Below, in pieces: positions 1-5,029 of a stretch of 5,029 bases of DNA. The notes beneath the pieces are model-generated. The model was not told the origin of the DNA. It ran no database searches and was given only the letters and a program-made list of their open reading frames with translations. Numbering within the stretch: the stretch's first letter is position 1; each line of letters opens with the position of its first letter. Location of the stretch: assembly GCA_021809225.1 (NCBI GenBank), contig JAKBAL010000213.1, forward strand, positions 1-5,029. The letters run 5' to 3'. This stretch comes from Pseudomonadota bacterium. GTDB lineage: Bacteria; Pseudomonadota; Alphaproteobacteria; UBA9655. The position numbers were made by a program, and so were the translations under genes.

Positions 1-68
1 AGGACGCTTTTATTACTCTCATCGAGCAGATTGATGAAAGACAAAAAAGAGAAGAGACAGGATCATGA
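1..68 (+). CDS. ybhF: C-terminal end of ABC exporter ATP-binding protein (YbhF-like), partial
   Basis: Reading from base 3 gives DAFITLIEQIDERQKREETG and a final S, then TGA at 66-68. Bases 1-2 (AG) finish a preceding codon. An (E)DAFI-x-LI stretch is typical of the extreme C-terminus of ABC-2 exporter ATPases, and E. coli YbhF ends in a similar way (QAFIQLI followed by a charged tail). The nucleotide-binding motifs (Walker A and B, signature) would lie upstream of the window. The stop overlaps the next gene's start as ATGA (65-68), the usual arrangement when an ATPase gene directly precedes its permease. The assignment rests on this short tail plus the strong identity of the two following permeases. 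The ATPase would energise export from the cytoplasmic face of the inner membrane. Confidence 0.8.
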   Translation, partial: DAFITLIEQIDERQKREETGS

Positions 69-1186
69 ATTTTTCTTTTCGGCGCTTTTTTGCTTATTTA
101 AAAAAAGAAGGAAAGCAGATCATGAGAGATCCCAGTACCTTCCTGATTGCTTTTGTTCTGCCTCTTCTTATGATCTTTATTTTTGGATATGGTGTTTCCT
201 TAGACGCGGATAAGGTTCCTCTTGGACTCTTGCTTGAGGATACGTCCCCTACGGCTCGAAGTCTTGAAAATGCTTTCCTTGGAACCCATTATTTTAACGT
301 CAAGACAAGCTACGATCGCACAGCTCTTGAGAATGACCTGATAGGGGGAACCCTCCGTGGGGTTGTAACGATCCCCGTAAATTTTTCCCAAAATTATCTG
401 CGGGGTGTTCCTGCTCCTTTGCAATTTCTTCTTGATGGAAGCGAGCCTAACACAGCTCGATTTGTACTCAATTATGCTCAAGGGGTTGTGAGTAACTGGA
501 ATGTTCAACAGATTATTGAAAGAAAATCCTCTCTTGTAACCCCAATCATTCCTGTTCCAAGGATATGGTTCAATGAAGATCTTAACAGTCGCGATGTCCT
601 TCTTCCTGGATCCATTGCTATTATCATGTCGATCATTGGAACGCTTCTCACCGCTCTTGTTGTTGCCCGAGAATGGGAACGGGGAACAATGGAAACCATC
701 CTATCGACTCCCATCCGTATCCCGGAAATGTTATTAGCCAAACTTGTCCCCTATTTTCTTCTTGGGTTGTGCTCAATGGCAGTTTGTGTCTTTCTTACCG
801 TTACATTATTCGCTGTTCCCTTCCGTGGATCCTATCTCATCCTTCTCCTATCAACTTCCATCTTTTTATTAGCAGCTCTTGGTTTAGGTCTCCTTATTTC
901 CACATTGGCCCGAAACCAGTTCGTTGCGAGTCAAATTTCCATTATGACCGGTTTTCTTCCCGCCTTCATTCTTTCTGGGTTTATCTTTGAGATTAATTCG
1001 ATGCCTTGGGTTATCCAGGTTATTACGTATTTATTGCCTCCCCGCTATTTTGTGACTCTTCTCCAAAGTAATTTTTTGAGTGGAATTATTTGGGAACTTA
1101 TTTTCTTAAATTTGAGTATCATGCTCATTATTGCTTTCTTTTTTCTATGCGCGGCTTTCTTAAAAACGGTCAAGAGGCTCGACTGA
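65..1186 (+). CDS. ybhS: ABC-2 type exporter permease, YbhS-like
   Basis: This 373-aa inner-membrane permease resembles E. coli YbhS (about 377 aa) along its whole length. Recognisable blocks are QIMRDPSTFLIA near 18-29, LDGSEPNTA (123-131), VVAREWERGTMETILSTP (199-216), ARNQF (282-286), LSGFIFEINSMP (303-314) and a terminal KRLD. Topology is that of the ABC2_membrane_3 family: one N-terminal membrane segment (about 24-44), a large periplasmic domain (about 45-178), then five segments near 181-201, 225-250, 256-280, 290-310 and 343-366. The REWERGTME loop is the conserved cytoplasmic stretch after the second segment, likely contacting the ATPase. The ATG at 65 is supported by the ATGA overlap with the ATPase gene and by purine-rich AGAGAAGAG about 8 nt upstream. 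It probably pairs with the next gene product as a heterodimeric channel. In E. coli, YbhFSR is linked to drug efflux (tetracycline, and reported cation/proton exchange). The substrate here cannot be told from sequence. Confidence 0.92.
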   Translation: MNFSFRRFFAYLKKEGKQIMRDPSTFLIAFVLPLLMIFIFGYGVSLDADKVPLGLLLEDTSPTARSLENAFLGTHYFNVKTSYDRTALENDLIGGTLRGVVTIPVNFSQNYLRGVPAPLQFLLDGSEPNTARFVLNYAQGVVSNWNVQQIIERKSSLVTPIIPVPRIWFNEDLNSRDVLLPGSIAIIMSIIGTLLTALVVAREWERGTMETILSTPIRIPEMLLAKLVPYFLLGLCSMAVCVFLTVTLFAVPFRGSYLILLLSTSIFLLAALGLGLLISTLARNQFVASQISIMTGFLPAFILSGFIFEINSMPWVIQVITYLLPPRYFVTLLQSNFLSGIIWELIFLNLSIMLIIAFFFLCAAFLKTVKRLD

Positions 1187-1187
1187 A

Positions 1188-2339
1188 ATGAAGAGGTTGG
1201 GATCACATTTTAAGGAATTGAGGGATGATTGGTTCCGCATAAAAGCTCTTATCATCAAAGAAATCCTTGCTGTTTGGCGTGATAAAAAAAGTCGGTTCAT
1301 GCTCATCGCCCCCCCTCTTATCCAACTTATTATCCTCTCCCATGCAGCAACCTTAGACGTTAATAATATTTCTTTGGGGATCTATAACCAAGATAACGGA
1401 TGGTATAGCTATGAGCTGATTCAACGGATCAAAGGCTCCCCTTACTTCAAACATGTTTATCAATTCAGGAACCCTAAAGAAGTTCAGCGTGCTATTAATA
1501 CCCAGGAAGTGATCGTATCGATTCAGTTTCAATCTGATTTTTCTCGCCTTATTGCAGGGGGGCAGTCCGCCCAACTTCAAATCGTGTTAGATGGGAGAAA
1601 GTCAAATGCCTCCCAAATTGTTTTTGGATATCTCACCCAAGTTCTTCAAAATTTTAATACGGATATTCTTAAATTCCAAGGGGTTGAAGTTCCAGAACCC
1701 ATTGACATTGAATTTCGGTCATTTTTCAATCCTAACATTGATTACATTTATTTTACCGTCCCGTCCCTTGTGGCCATTCTTAGTATGCTTCTGGCCCTCA
1801 CGGTAACAGGATTGTCAGTCTCACGAGAACGAGAAAATGGTACCTTTGATCAATTACTTGTTTCTCCTCTTCAGCCATGGCAAATTCTTATAGGGAAAAT
1901 GGTCCCGGCGATGATCATCAGTATTGGGGAGACTACTCTTCTTATGGTTCTAGCCATCTTTTTATTTGATGTTCCTTTTGTGGGGTCCCTTCTGCTTCTT
2001 TACGTGAGCATGGTTGTTTTTTTGCTTTCAATCGTGGGAATCGGCCTTTTTATTTCTTCCATTTCCCAAACTCAGCAGCAATCTATCTTGGGCACTTTCG
2101 TTTTTATGACTCCCACCATGCTTCTTTCAGGTTATGCAACCCCTATTGAAAACATGCCAACATGGCTTCAACCTTTCACTAATCTCTTGCCCATCAAACA
2201 TTTTTTCATTGTCATTAAGGGAATTTTTTTAAAGAATGTGCCTGCTTCAGAAGTCTTTATGAACACGTGGCCTATGGCTTTAATCGCCATCTTTACTCTT
2301 TTCCTGGCAGGTTGGATGTTTAAGAGGCGGCTGGAGTAA
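1188..2339 (+). CDS. ybhR: ABC-2 type exporter permease, YbhR-like
   Basis: This 383-aa permease matches E. coli YbhR (about 368 aa) block by block: PPLIQLIILSHAATLDV (42-58), IYNQDNG (65-71), LDGRKSNASQI (134-144), FNPNIDYIYFTVPSLVAI (180-197), LSVSRERENGTFDQLLVSPL (209-228), QTQQQ (294-298), LLSGYATPIENMPTWLQ (312-328) and a basic MFKRRLE end. It has one N-terminal membrane segment (about 36-53), a periplasmic domain, then five segments near 190-212, 232-258, 264-292, 298-318 and 357-376. The N-terminus is about 10-15 residues longer than in E. coli. The ATG lies one base after the ybhS stop, with AAGAGG at 1172-1177 (10 nt spacing) inside the end of ybhS, so the start is well supported and translation is probably coupled. 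It is the last gene of the operon visible here. No periplasmic adaptor (YbhG-like) gene follows; if present it would be upstream of the window. Confidence 0.92.
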   Translation: MKRLGSHFKELRDDWFRIKALIIKEILAVWRDKKSRFMLIAPPLIQLIILSHAATLDVNNISLGIYNQDNGWYSYELIQRIKGSPYFKHVYQFRNPKEVQRAINTQEVIVSIQFQSDFSRLIAGGQSAQLQIVLDGRKSNASQIVFGYLTQVLQNFNTDILKFQGVEVPEPIDIEFRSFFNPNIDYIYFTVPSLVAILSMLLALTVTGLSVSRERENGTFDQLLVSPLQPWQILIGKMVPAMIISIGETTLLMVLAIFLFDVPFVGSLLLLYVSMVVFLLSIVGIGLFISSISQTQQQSILGTFVFMTPTMLLSGYATPIENMPTWLQPFTNLLPIKHFFIVIKGIFLKNVPASEVFMNTWPMALIAIFTLFLAGWMFKRRLE

Positions 2340-2564
2340 GAAGAAAACTAAAGTTATAGCGTGCGTGCCTGGGCTCCCCTGCTTTTGTGAGAACTAGAGC
2401 ATAGTCTTTAAGACTTAGCCCACTGGCTCTCTCTTCTGGAGTCAAAAAATTCTTCACTCCTCAGTATTAACACATTTTTAACCTTTATTCAAAATCTTAC
2501 ACCTAACATTCATTCACGATGGGTATAAACTTAAGAAAAAAGGTCTACTTCGGAGAAAAGTTCC

Positions 2565-2608
2565 TCGCGAAGACGACTGGAGGGACGTTTCCACTGTCGT
2601 CTTCGCGA
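2565..2608. repeat. Strong GC-rich hairpin (13-bp perfect arms)
   Basis: TCGCGAAGACGAC (2565-2577) and GTCGTCTTCGCGA (2596-2608) are perfect reverse complements. After a 2-nt bulge (2594-2595), four more pairs, TGGA/TCCA (2578-2581 with 2590-2593), leave an 8-nt loop, GGGACGTT. It is the strongest secondary structure in the gap. There is no T-run after it on the + strand. On the - strand it is followed by AGGAACTTTTCT, a poor U-tract, so it is at best a weak terminator for parB. Composition unlike its surroundings suggests a dispersed palindromic (REP-like) element, but copy number cannot be seen from one window. Confidence 0.75.
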
Positions 2609-2618
2609 ATCCACAACC

Positions 2619-2641
2619 CGACTACGCCCAAGGCTTCGTCG
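2619..2641. repeat. Second, imperfect hairpin adjacent to the first
   Basis: CGACTACGCC (2619-2628) and GGCTTCGTCG (2632-2641) pair at 8 of 10 positions around a CAA loop (2629-2631). It lies 10 bases after the stronger hairpin and shares GC-rich GACGA/TCGTC sequence with it. Together the two make a tandem-hairpin block of about 77 bp. The pairing is imperfect, so it may be only a sequence-level by-product of a repeated element. Confidence 0.45.
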
Positions 2642-2773
2642 TGGCGATTTAGTCTTTTATGCATTTGGGTTATGACACTTATTTTCTGTAAATGGTATGA
2701 TCAGCAGCTAGCTTTCCAGCCTCTAAATGGATTATTCAAGGACTGTACCAATAAGTTGATTGCTTAGGAACTG

Positions 2774-3649
2774 CTACATCTTGGAAGCGTTAAGTTTCTG
2801 AATAATAGCATCTAATTCTGCTGGATTTTTGAAAGAAAATACAATCTTTCCTCCTAAACCTTTCAGGAGTAAATCGACTGGTAATCCAAAAATTTCTGAA
2901 AGATGTTGACGTAAAATTTCTTTTTCTGGATCTGGTTCGCCTGGGGTGCGGAATCGATCTTTTTCACTCAACTTTTGTTTAGAAAGGGTTTCTGCTTGGC
3001 GTACGTTAAGCCCCCTTTCAAGGATTAGATGAGCAAGAAATTCTGGGTCTTCACATCCCACAAGCGCCCGACCATGCCCAGCAGAAAGCTTTCCGTCATT
3101 CAGATATTCTTTTATTTTCTTTGGTAAGGTTAAGAGTCTTAAGGTATTGGCAATATGACTTCTGCTCTTTCCCAGATTACGTGCAAGTGATTCTTGGGTG
3201 TGATTAAATTCCTCTGCTAATCTTCGATATCCCTCTGCTTCTTCAATTGGATTTAAATCTTGTCGCTGAATGTTTTCCAAAAGACCAACCTCTAAGGCTT
3301 CTTCATCTGAAAATTCTTTAATGAGAACAGGAATATGACCAAAGTCAGCAATTTTAGCGGCTCTCCATCTCCGTTCACCAGCAACAATTTCATATTTGTC
3401 CTGCTCTGTAGGATGAATACGAACCAAAATGGGTTGCAAAACTCCCTTTTCTTGAATGGATGCTGATAATGATAAGAGTTCTTCTTCTGGAAAATGATGA
3501 CGGGGCTGATGAGGTCCCGGTAGAATCGCTTCCATGGGCAAGGTTAAGGGAGATGGGATTTCCTCTCTTCTCATTTCTTTGTGAGAAGGTTCTAAAAGTG
3601 CAGAGAGTCCTCTTCCCAAAGCTTGTTTTTGTTTTCTTATGTCATTCAT
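2774..3649 (-). CDS. parB: Chromosome-partitioning protein ParB (parS-binding CTPase clamp)
   Basis: From the ATG at 3649 the protein has 291 aa, normal for chromosomal ParB. In order: LGRGLSALL (11-19), the N-terminal box that contacts ParA; the CTP-binding region with GVLQPILVR (69-77), GERRWRA (91-97) and ENIQRQDLNPIEEA (125-138); the helix-turn-helix parS reader (about 149-172); GHGRALVG (191-198); and a C-terminal dimerisation domain (about 240-291). ParB binds parS, closes into a CTP-dependent clamp, spreads along DNA and recruits ParA and usually SMC. An in-frame ATG at 3718 would add 23 residues inside parA. I prefer 3649 because it forms an ATGA overlap with the parA stop, has an AGAAGGA site upstream and puts the LGRGL box near the N-terminus, as in the family. 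It is the last gene of rsmG-parA-parB. All key motifs look intact, and its binding sites lie about 1.1-1.4 kb away in rsmG. Confidence 0.97.
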   Translation of the reverse strand: MNDIRKQKQALGRGLSALLEPSHKEMRREEIPSPLTLPMEAILPGPHQPRHHFPEEELLSLSASIQEKGVLQPILVRIHPTEQDKYEIVAGERRWRAAKIADFGHIPVLIKEFSDEEALEVGLLENIQRQDLNPIEEAEGYRRLAEEFNHTQESLARNLGKSRSHIANTLRLLTLPKKIKEYLNDGKLSAGHGRALVGCEDPEFLAHLILERGLNVRQAETLSKQKLSEKDRFRTPGEPDPEKEILRQHLSEIFGLPVDLLLKGLGGKIVFSFKNPAELDAIIQKLNASKM

Positions 3650-4419
3650 GCTGCTAACTTTCCTTCTTGGGCTAGAATTTCCTTTGCCAATTGAAGATAT
3701 GCTTGTGATCCCTGGCATTTATAATCGTATACAACCGCCGGCTTTCCAAAAGAAGGTGCCTCTGCTAGACGAACATTTCGAGGGATCTGAGTCTTATAAA
3801 CCTTATCTTTTAAATGGGTACGCACGTCATTAGCGACCTGAGCACTTAAACTACTCCGACTATCAAACATCGTTAAAACAATTCCTTGTAGATCAAGACG
3901 AGGGTTAAGATGTTTTCGAACTTGGTCTATGGTGAATAAAATTTGACTCAGCCCTTCAAGAGCATAAAACTCACATTGAAGAGGGATGATAACTTCATCA
4001 GCTGCAACAAGAGCATTCAGCGTTAAAAGCCCCAAAGAGGGAGGACAATCGATAAAAATAAAATCAAACTCTCTCACTCCTTTTAAAACATTTGCAAGGA
4101 GGTTTTCTCTTCCCTTTAAACCTACAAGTTCAATTTCCGCTCCGGAAAGGTGAATACTTGCAGGCATTAAATAAAGATTCGGGATGGACGTTTTTTGATA
4201 GCCTTGTTCGAAGCTCACTTCGCCTATAAGCGTTTCGTAGCTTCCTATAGTTTTCTTTTTATCTACAACGCCTAGACCTGTTGTTGCATTTCCTTGAGGA
4301 TCAAAATCGATCACAAGTATTCGTTTTCCAATTGTCGAAAAAGCAGTTGCTAGATTTAAGGTTGTCGTTGTTTTGCCAACGCCTCCTTTTTGATTCACGA
4401 CAGCTATAATTTTAGTCAT
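3646..4419 (-). CDS. parA: Chromosome-partitioning ATPase ParA (Soj type)
   Basis: This 257-aa protein is a P-loop ATPase of the MinD/ParA class. It has a deviant Walker A KGGVGKTT (11-18, with signature lysine K11 and catalytic-loop K16), Walker A' VIDFDPQGN (36-44), Walker B FIFIDCPPSLG (120-130, D124), a switch region LTMFDSRSSLSAQV (182-195) and IPRNVRLAEAPSFGKP (212-227), the usual C-terminal ParA block with basic DNA-contact residues. There is no N-terminal helix-turn-helix, so it is the short chromosomal (Soj-like) type rather than a P1-plasmid type that represses its own operon. ATP-bound dimers coat the nucleoid, and ParB-parS complexes stimulate hydrolysis and are pulled along the gradient. 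The start codon lies 4 nt after the rsmG stop, with AAAAGGA 9 nt upstream. Its TGA overlaps the parB ATG. Length and motifs are complete. Confidence 0.97.
   Translation of the reverse strand: MTKIIAVVNQKGGVGKTTTTLNLATAFSTIGKRILVIDFDPQGNATTGLGVVDKKKTIGSYETLIGEVSFEQGYQKTSIPNLYLMPASIHLSGAEIELVGLKGRENLLANVLKGVREFDFIFIDCPPSLGLLTLNALVAADEVIIPLQCEFYALEGLSQILFTIDQVRKHLNPRLDLQGIVLTMFDSRSSLSAQVANDVRTHLKDKVYKTQIPRNVRLAEAPSFGKPAVVYDYKCQGSQAYLQLAKEILAQEGKLAA
3661..3667 (-). promoter_or_regulatory. Ribosome-binding site that decides the parB start
   Basis: Read on the - strand, AGAAGGA lies 11 nt before the ATG at 3649, inside the last codons of parA. Together with the ATGA overlap it supports this start over the upstream in-frame ATG at 3718. 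Confidence 0.65.
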
Positions 4420-4423
4420 AAGG

Positions 4424-5011
4424 CTAAATCCTTTTCGGATGTTCTATTTTTAAAATCCGTCCCTCAGGATCACTGATGCTGGGTAAAATTTCAAGGTCAA
4501 ATTTCCATTTTCTTTGCGCTTCTTGTATTTCCTTTTCCACTTCTTTTCCTTTTAAAAAAAGGGCGATGGCATTTTCTTTCATGAGAGGAGAGGTGTAATT
4601 CAATAATTCTGAAAGTGGGGCGAGTCCTCGTGCCGTAATTATATCCCCTTTCACACTTTCTTTAAGCGACTCAATCCGTGATCTTAAAACGATCACTGAT
4701 GTTTTTGTTTCACGTGAAACATTTTCTAGAAAAAGACACTTTTTAAAATCAGATTCTACGAGGGTTACTTTTAATTTTTCAGGGTGTGCAATTGCTAATA
4801 CAAGGCCGGGGAATCCAGCTCCAGAACCTAAGTCGATCAGAGTTGCTGAGCCTTCAGGGAGGTAGGAGCTTAATTGTAAAGAGTCTTCGAAATGGCGCTT
4901 CCATAGAAAAGGGATCGTGGAAGAGGAAACCAAATTGATTTTTTTTTGCCAACTTTCAAGAAGGTTCTGATAAATCTTTAGACGCTCAATTGTTTCACGT
5001 GAAACATTCAT
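4424..5011 (-). CDS. rsmG: 16S rRNA (guanine-N7) methyltransferase RsmG (GidB)
   Basis: This 195-aa protein is slightly shorter than the usual 205-215 aa. It transfers a methyl group from S-adenosylmethionine to N7 of G527 (E. coli numbering) in 16S rRNA; loss gives low-level streptomycin resistance in several bacteria. Visible blocks are INLVSSSTIPFLWKRHFEDSLQL (25-47), the SAM-binding loop LIDLGSGAGFPGL (58-70), VESDFKKCLFLENV (85-98), ITARGLAPLSELL (125-137) and FLKGK (152-156), ending in GRILKIEHPKRI. The start is firm: an in-frame TAA lies at 5027-5029, this is the first ATG after it, and AAGGA precedes it. It is the first gene of the visible par operon; in relatives mnmG (gidA) usually lies just upstream. 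Two perfect parS sites lie in the coding sequence, and each encodes NVSRET (residues 2-7 and 97-102). A run of nine A's covers codons 22-25. Confidence 0.96.
   Translation of the reverse strand: MNVSRETIERLKIYQNLLESWQKKINLVSSSTIPFLWKRHFEDSLQLSSYLPEGSATLIDLGSGAGFPGLVLAIAHPEKLKVTLVESDFKKCLFLENVSRETKTSVIVLRSRIESLKESVKGDIITARGLAPLSELLNYTSPLMKENAIALFLKGKEVEKEIQEAQRKWKFDLEILPSISDPEGRILKIEHPKRI
4706..4721. promoter_or_regulatory. parS: parS site 2 (ParB-binding palindrome) inside rsmG
   Basis: This is a second perfect copy of TGTTTCACGTGAAACA. Identity with site 1 extends to 19 bases (4705-4723 and 4990-5008). It lies 285 bp, exactly 95 codons, from site 1 and encodes the same hexapeptide NVSRET at residues 97-102, after the family block DFKKCLFLE. 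Two clustered sites would nucleate one ParB partition complex. Confidence 0.95.
4991..5006. promoter_or_regulatory. parS: parS site 1 (ParB-binding palindrome) at the rsmG start
   Basis: TGTTTCACGTGAAACA is a perfect 16-bp palindrome and fits the broadly conserved bacterial chromosomal parS consensus TGTTNCACGTGAAACA. It covers most of codons 2-7 of rsmG (N-V-S-R-E-T), three bases into the gene after the ATG. ParB encoded in the same operon should bind here. Because it lies at the 5' end of the operon, ParB loading and spreading could also damp transcription of rsmG-parA-parB; that part is inference. Confidence 0.95.
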
Positions 5012-5023
5012 GAGAATTTGTTT

Positions 5024-5028
5024 TCCTT
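5024..5028 (-). promoter_or_regulatory. Ribosome-binding site of rsmG
   Basis: On the - strand AAGGA lies 12 nt before the rsmG ATG, directly after an in-frame TAA at the window edge (5029-5027). The TAA excludes a longer N-terminus. It may also be the stop of an upstream gene, but this cannot be shown. Confidence 0.55.
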
Positions 5029-5029
5029 A

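Larger units (their letters stand above)
2340..2773. other. 434-bp gap between convergent genes, no convincing gene
   Basis: This gap separates the ends of the exporter operon (+) and the par operon (-), so neither needs a promoter here. The first 220 bases are AT-rich and hold only weak inverted repeats: AGTCTT-T-AAGACT at 2403-2415, and GGAGT/ACTCC at 2438-2442 and 2456-2460. Neither is followed by a good T-run. A GC-rich islet with two hairpins occupies about 2561-2650; by hand count it is about 58% GC, against 27% in the 60 bases 2461-2520. The rest up to the parB stop is AT-rich. I see no tRNA, no clear intrinsic terminator and no ORF with a recognisable product. An open frame at 2519-2767 (+) lacks a ribosome-binding site and runs through the hairpins. 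Confidence 0.75.

Noticed and set aside
200..741. Open frames on the - strand (200-508 and 505-741) opposite the ybhS-like gene
   Set aside because: They are shadows of a strongly supported permease gene, with no recognisable motifs of their own.
1317..1325. Possible DnaA box (TTATCCAAC), with similar TTATCCAGG near 1012 and TGTGGATTC (- strand) near 2610
   Set aside because: Each departs from TTATNCACA at two positions, and they are scattered, two of them in coding sequence, with no cluster or AT-rich unwinding region. There is no support for oriC in this window.
2259..2274. CACGTG core in ybhR as a third parS
   Set aside because: Only the central CACGTG hexamer matches; the flanks do not fit TGTTTCACGTGAAACA.
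2403..2415. AGTCTT-T-AAGACT inverted repeat as terminator of the exporter operon
   Set aside because: The usable stem is only about 4 bp, it is AT-rich and it has no following T-run.
2519..2767. 82-codon open frame on the + strand in the intergenic gap
   Set aside because: It has no ribosome-binding site before the ATG, runs through both hairpins, and its translation resembles no family I know. The composition changes abruptly along it.
3650..3718. 23-residue N-terminal extension of ParB from the ATG at 3718
   Set aside because: It lies wholly inside parA, whereas the ATG at 3649 has an ATGA overlap, a better ribosome-binding site and the expected family N-terminus.

Overview
The window looks like an AT-rich alphaproteobacterial chromosome segment, possibly from an intracellular or symbiotic lineage such as Holosporales or Rickettsiales. 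The evidence is the rsmG-parA-parB gene order, the RsmG N-terminus (NVSRET, LWKRHFEDSLQL) and the generally low GC content. The exact lineage is inference. Parts of rsmG-parA-parB and its parS sites usually lie close to the replication origin, so the window is probably origin-proximal.

Positions 1-2339 (+ strand) hold the end of an ABC exporter operon of the YbhFSR type. It consists of the last 21 codons of the ATPase (ybhF-like), then two ABC-2 family permeases, ybhS-like and ybhR-like. The ATPase and first permease overlap by ATGA, and the two permeases are separated by one base, so translation is probably coupled. The products would form an inner-membrane ATP-driven exporter.

Positions 2340-2773 are a 434-bp gap between converging genes. 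I see no convincing gene in it. It contains a GC-rich islet (about 2561-2650) with two consecutive hairpins, the first with 13-bp perfect arms, which looks like a dispersed palindromic element.

Positions 2774-5011 (- strand) hold rsmG, parA and parB in transcription order, with a 4-nt gap and then a 4-nt ATGA overlap. ParA (Walker ATPase), ParB (CTP-dependent sliding clamp) and parS form the chromosome-segregation system. Two identical perfect 16-bp parS palindromes (TGTTTCACGTGAAACA) lie inside rsmG, 285 bp apart and in the same reading frame, so each encodes the hexapeptide NVSRET. The complete ParABS system is therefore present here: loader protein, ATPase and DNA sites. I see no clearly novel system. 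The points most worth a second look are the paired intragenic parS sites and the tandem-hairpin islet.
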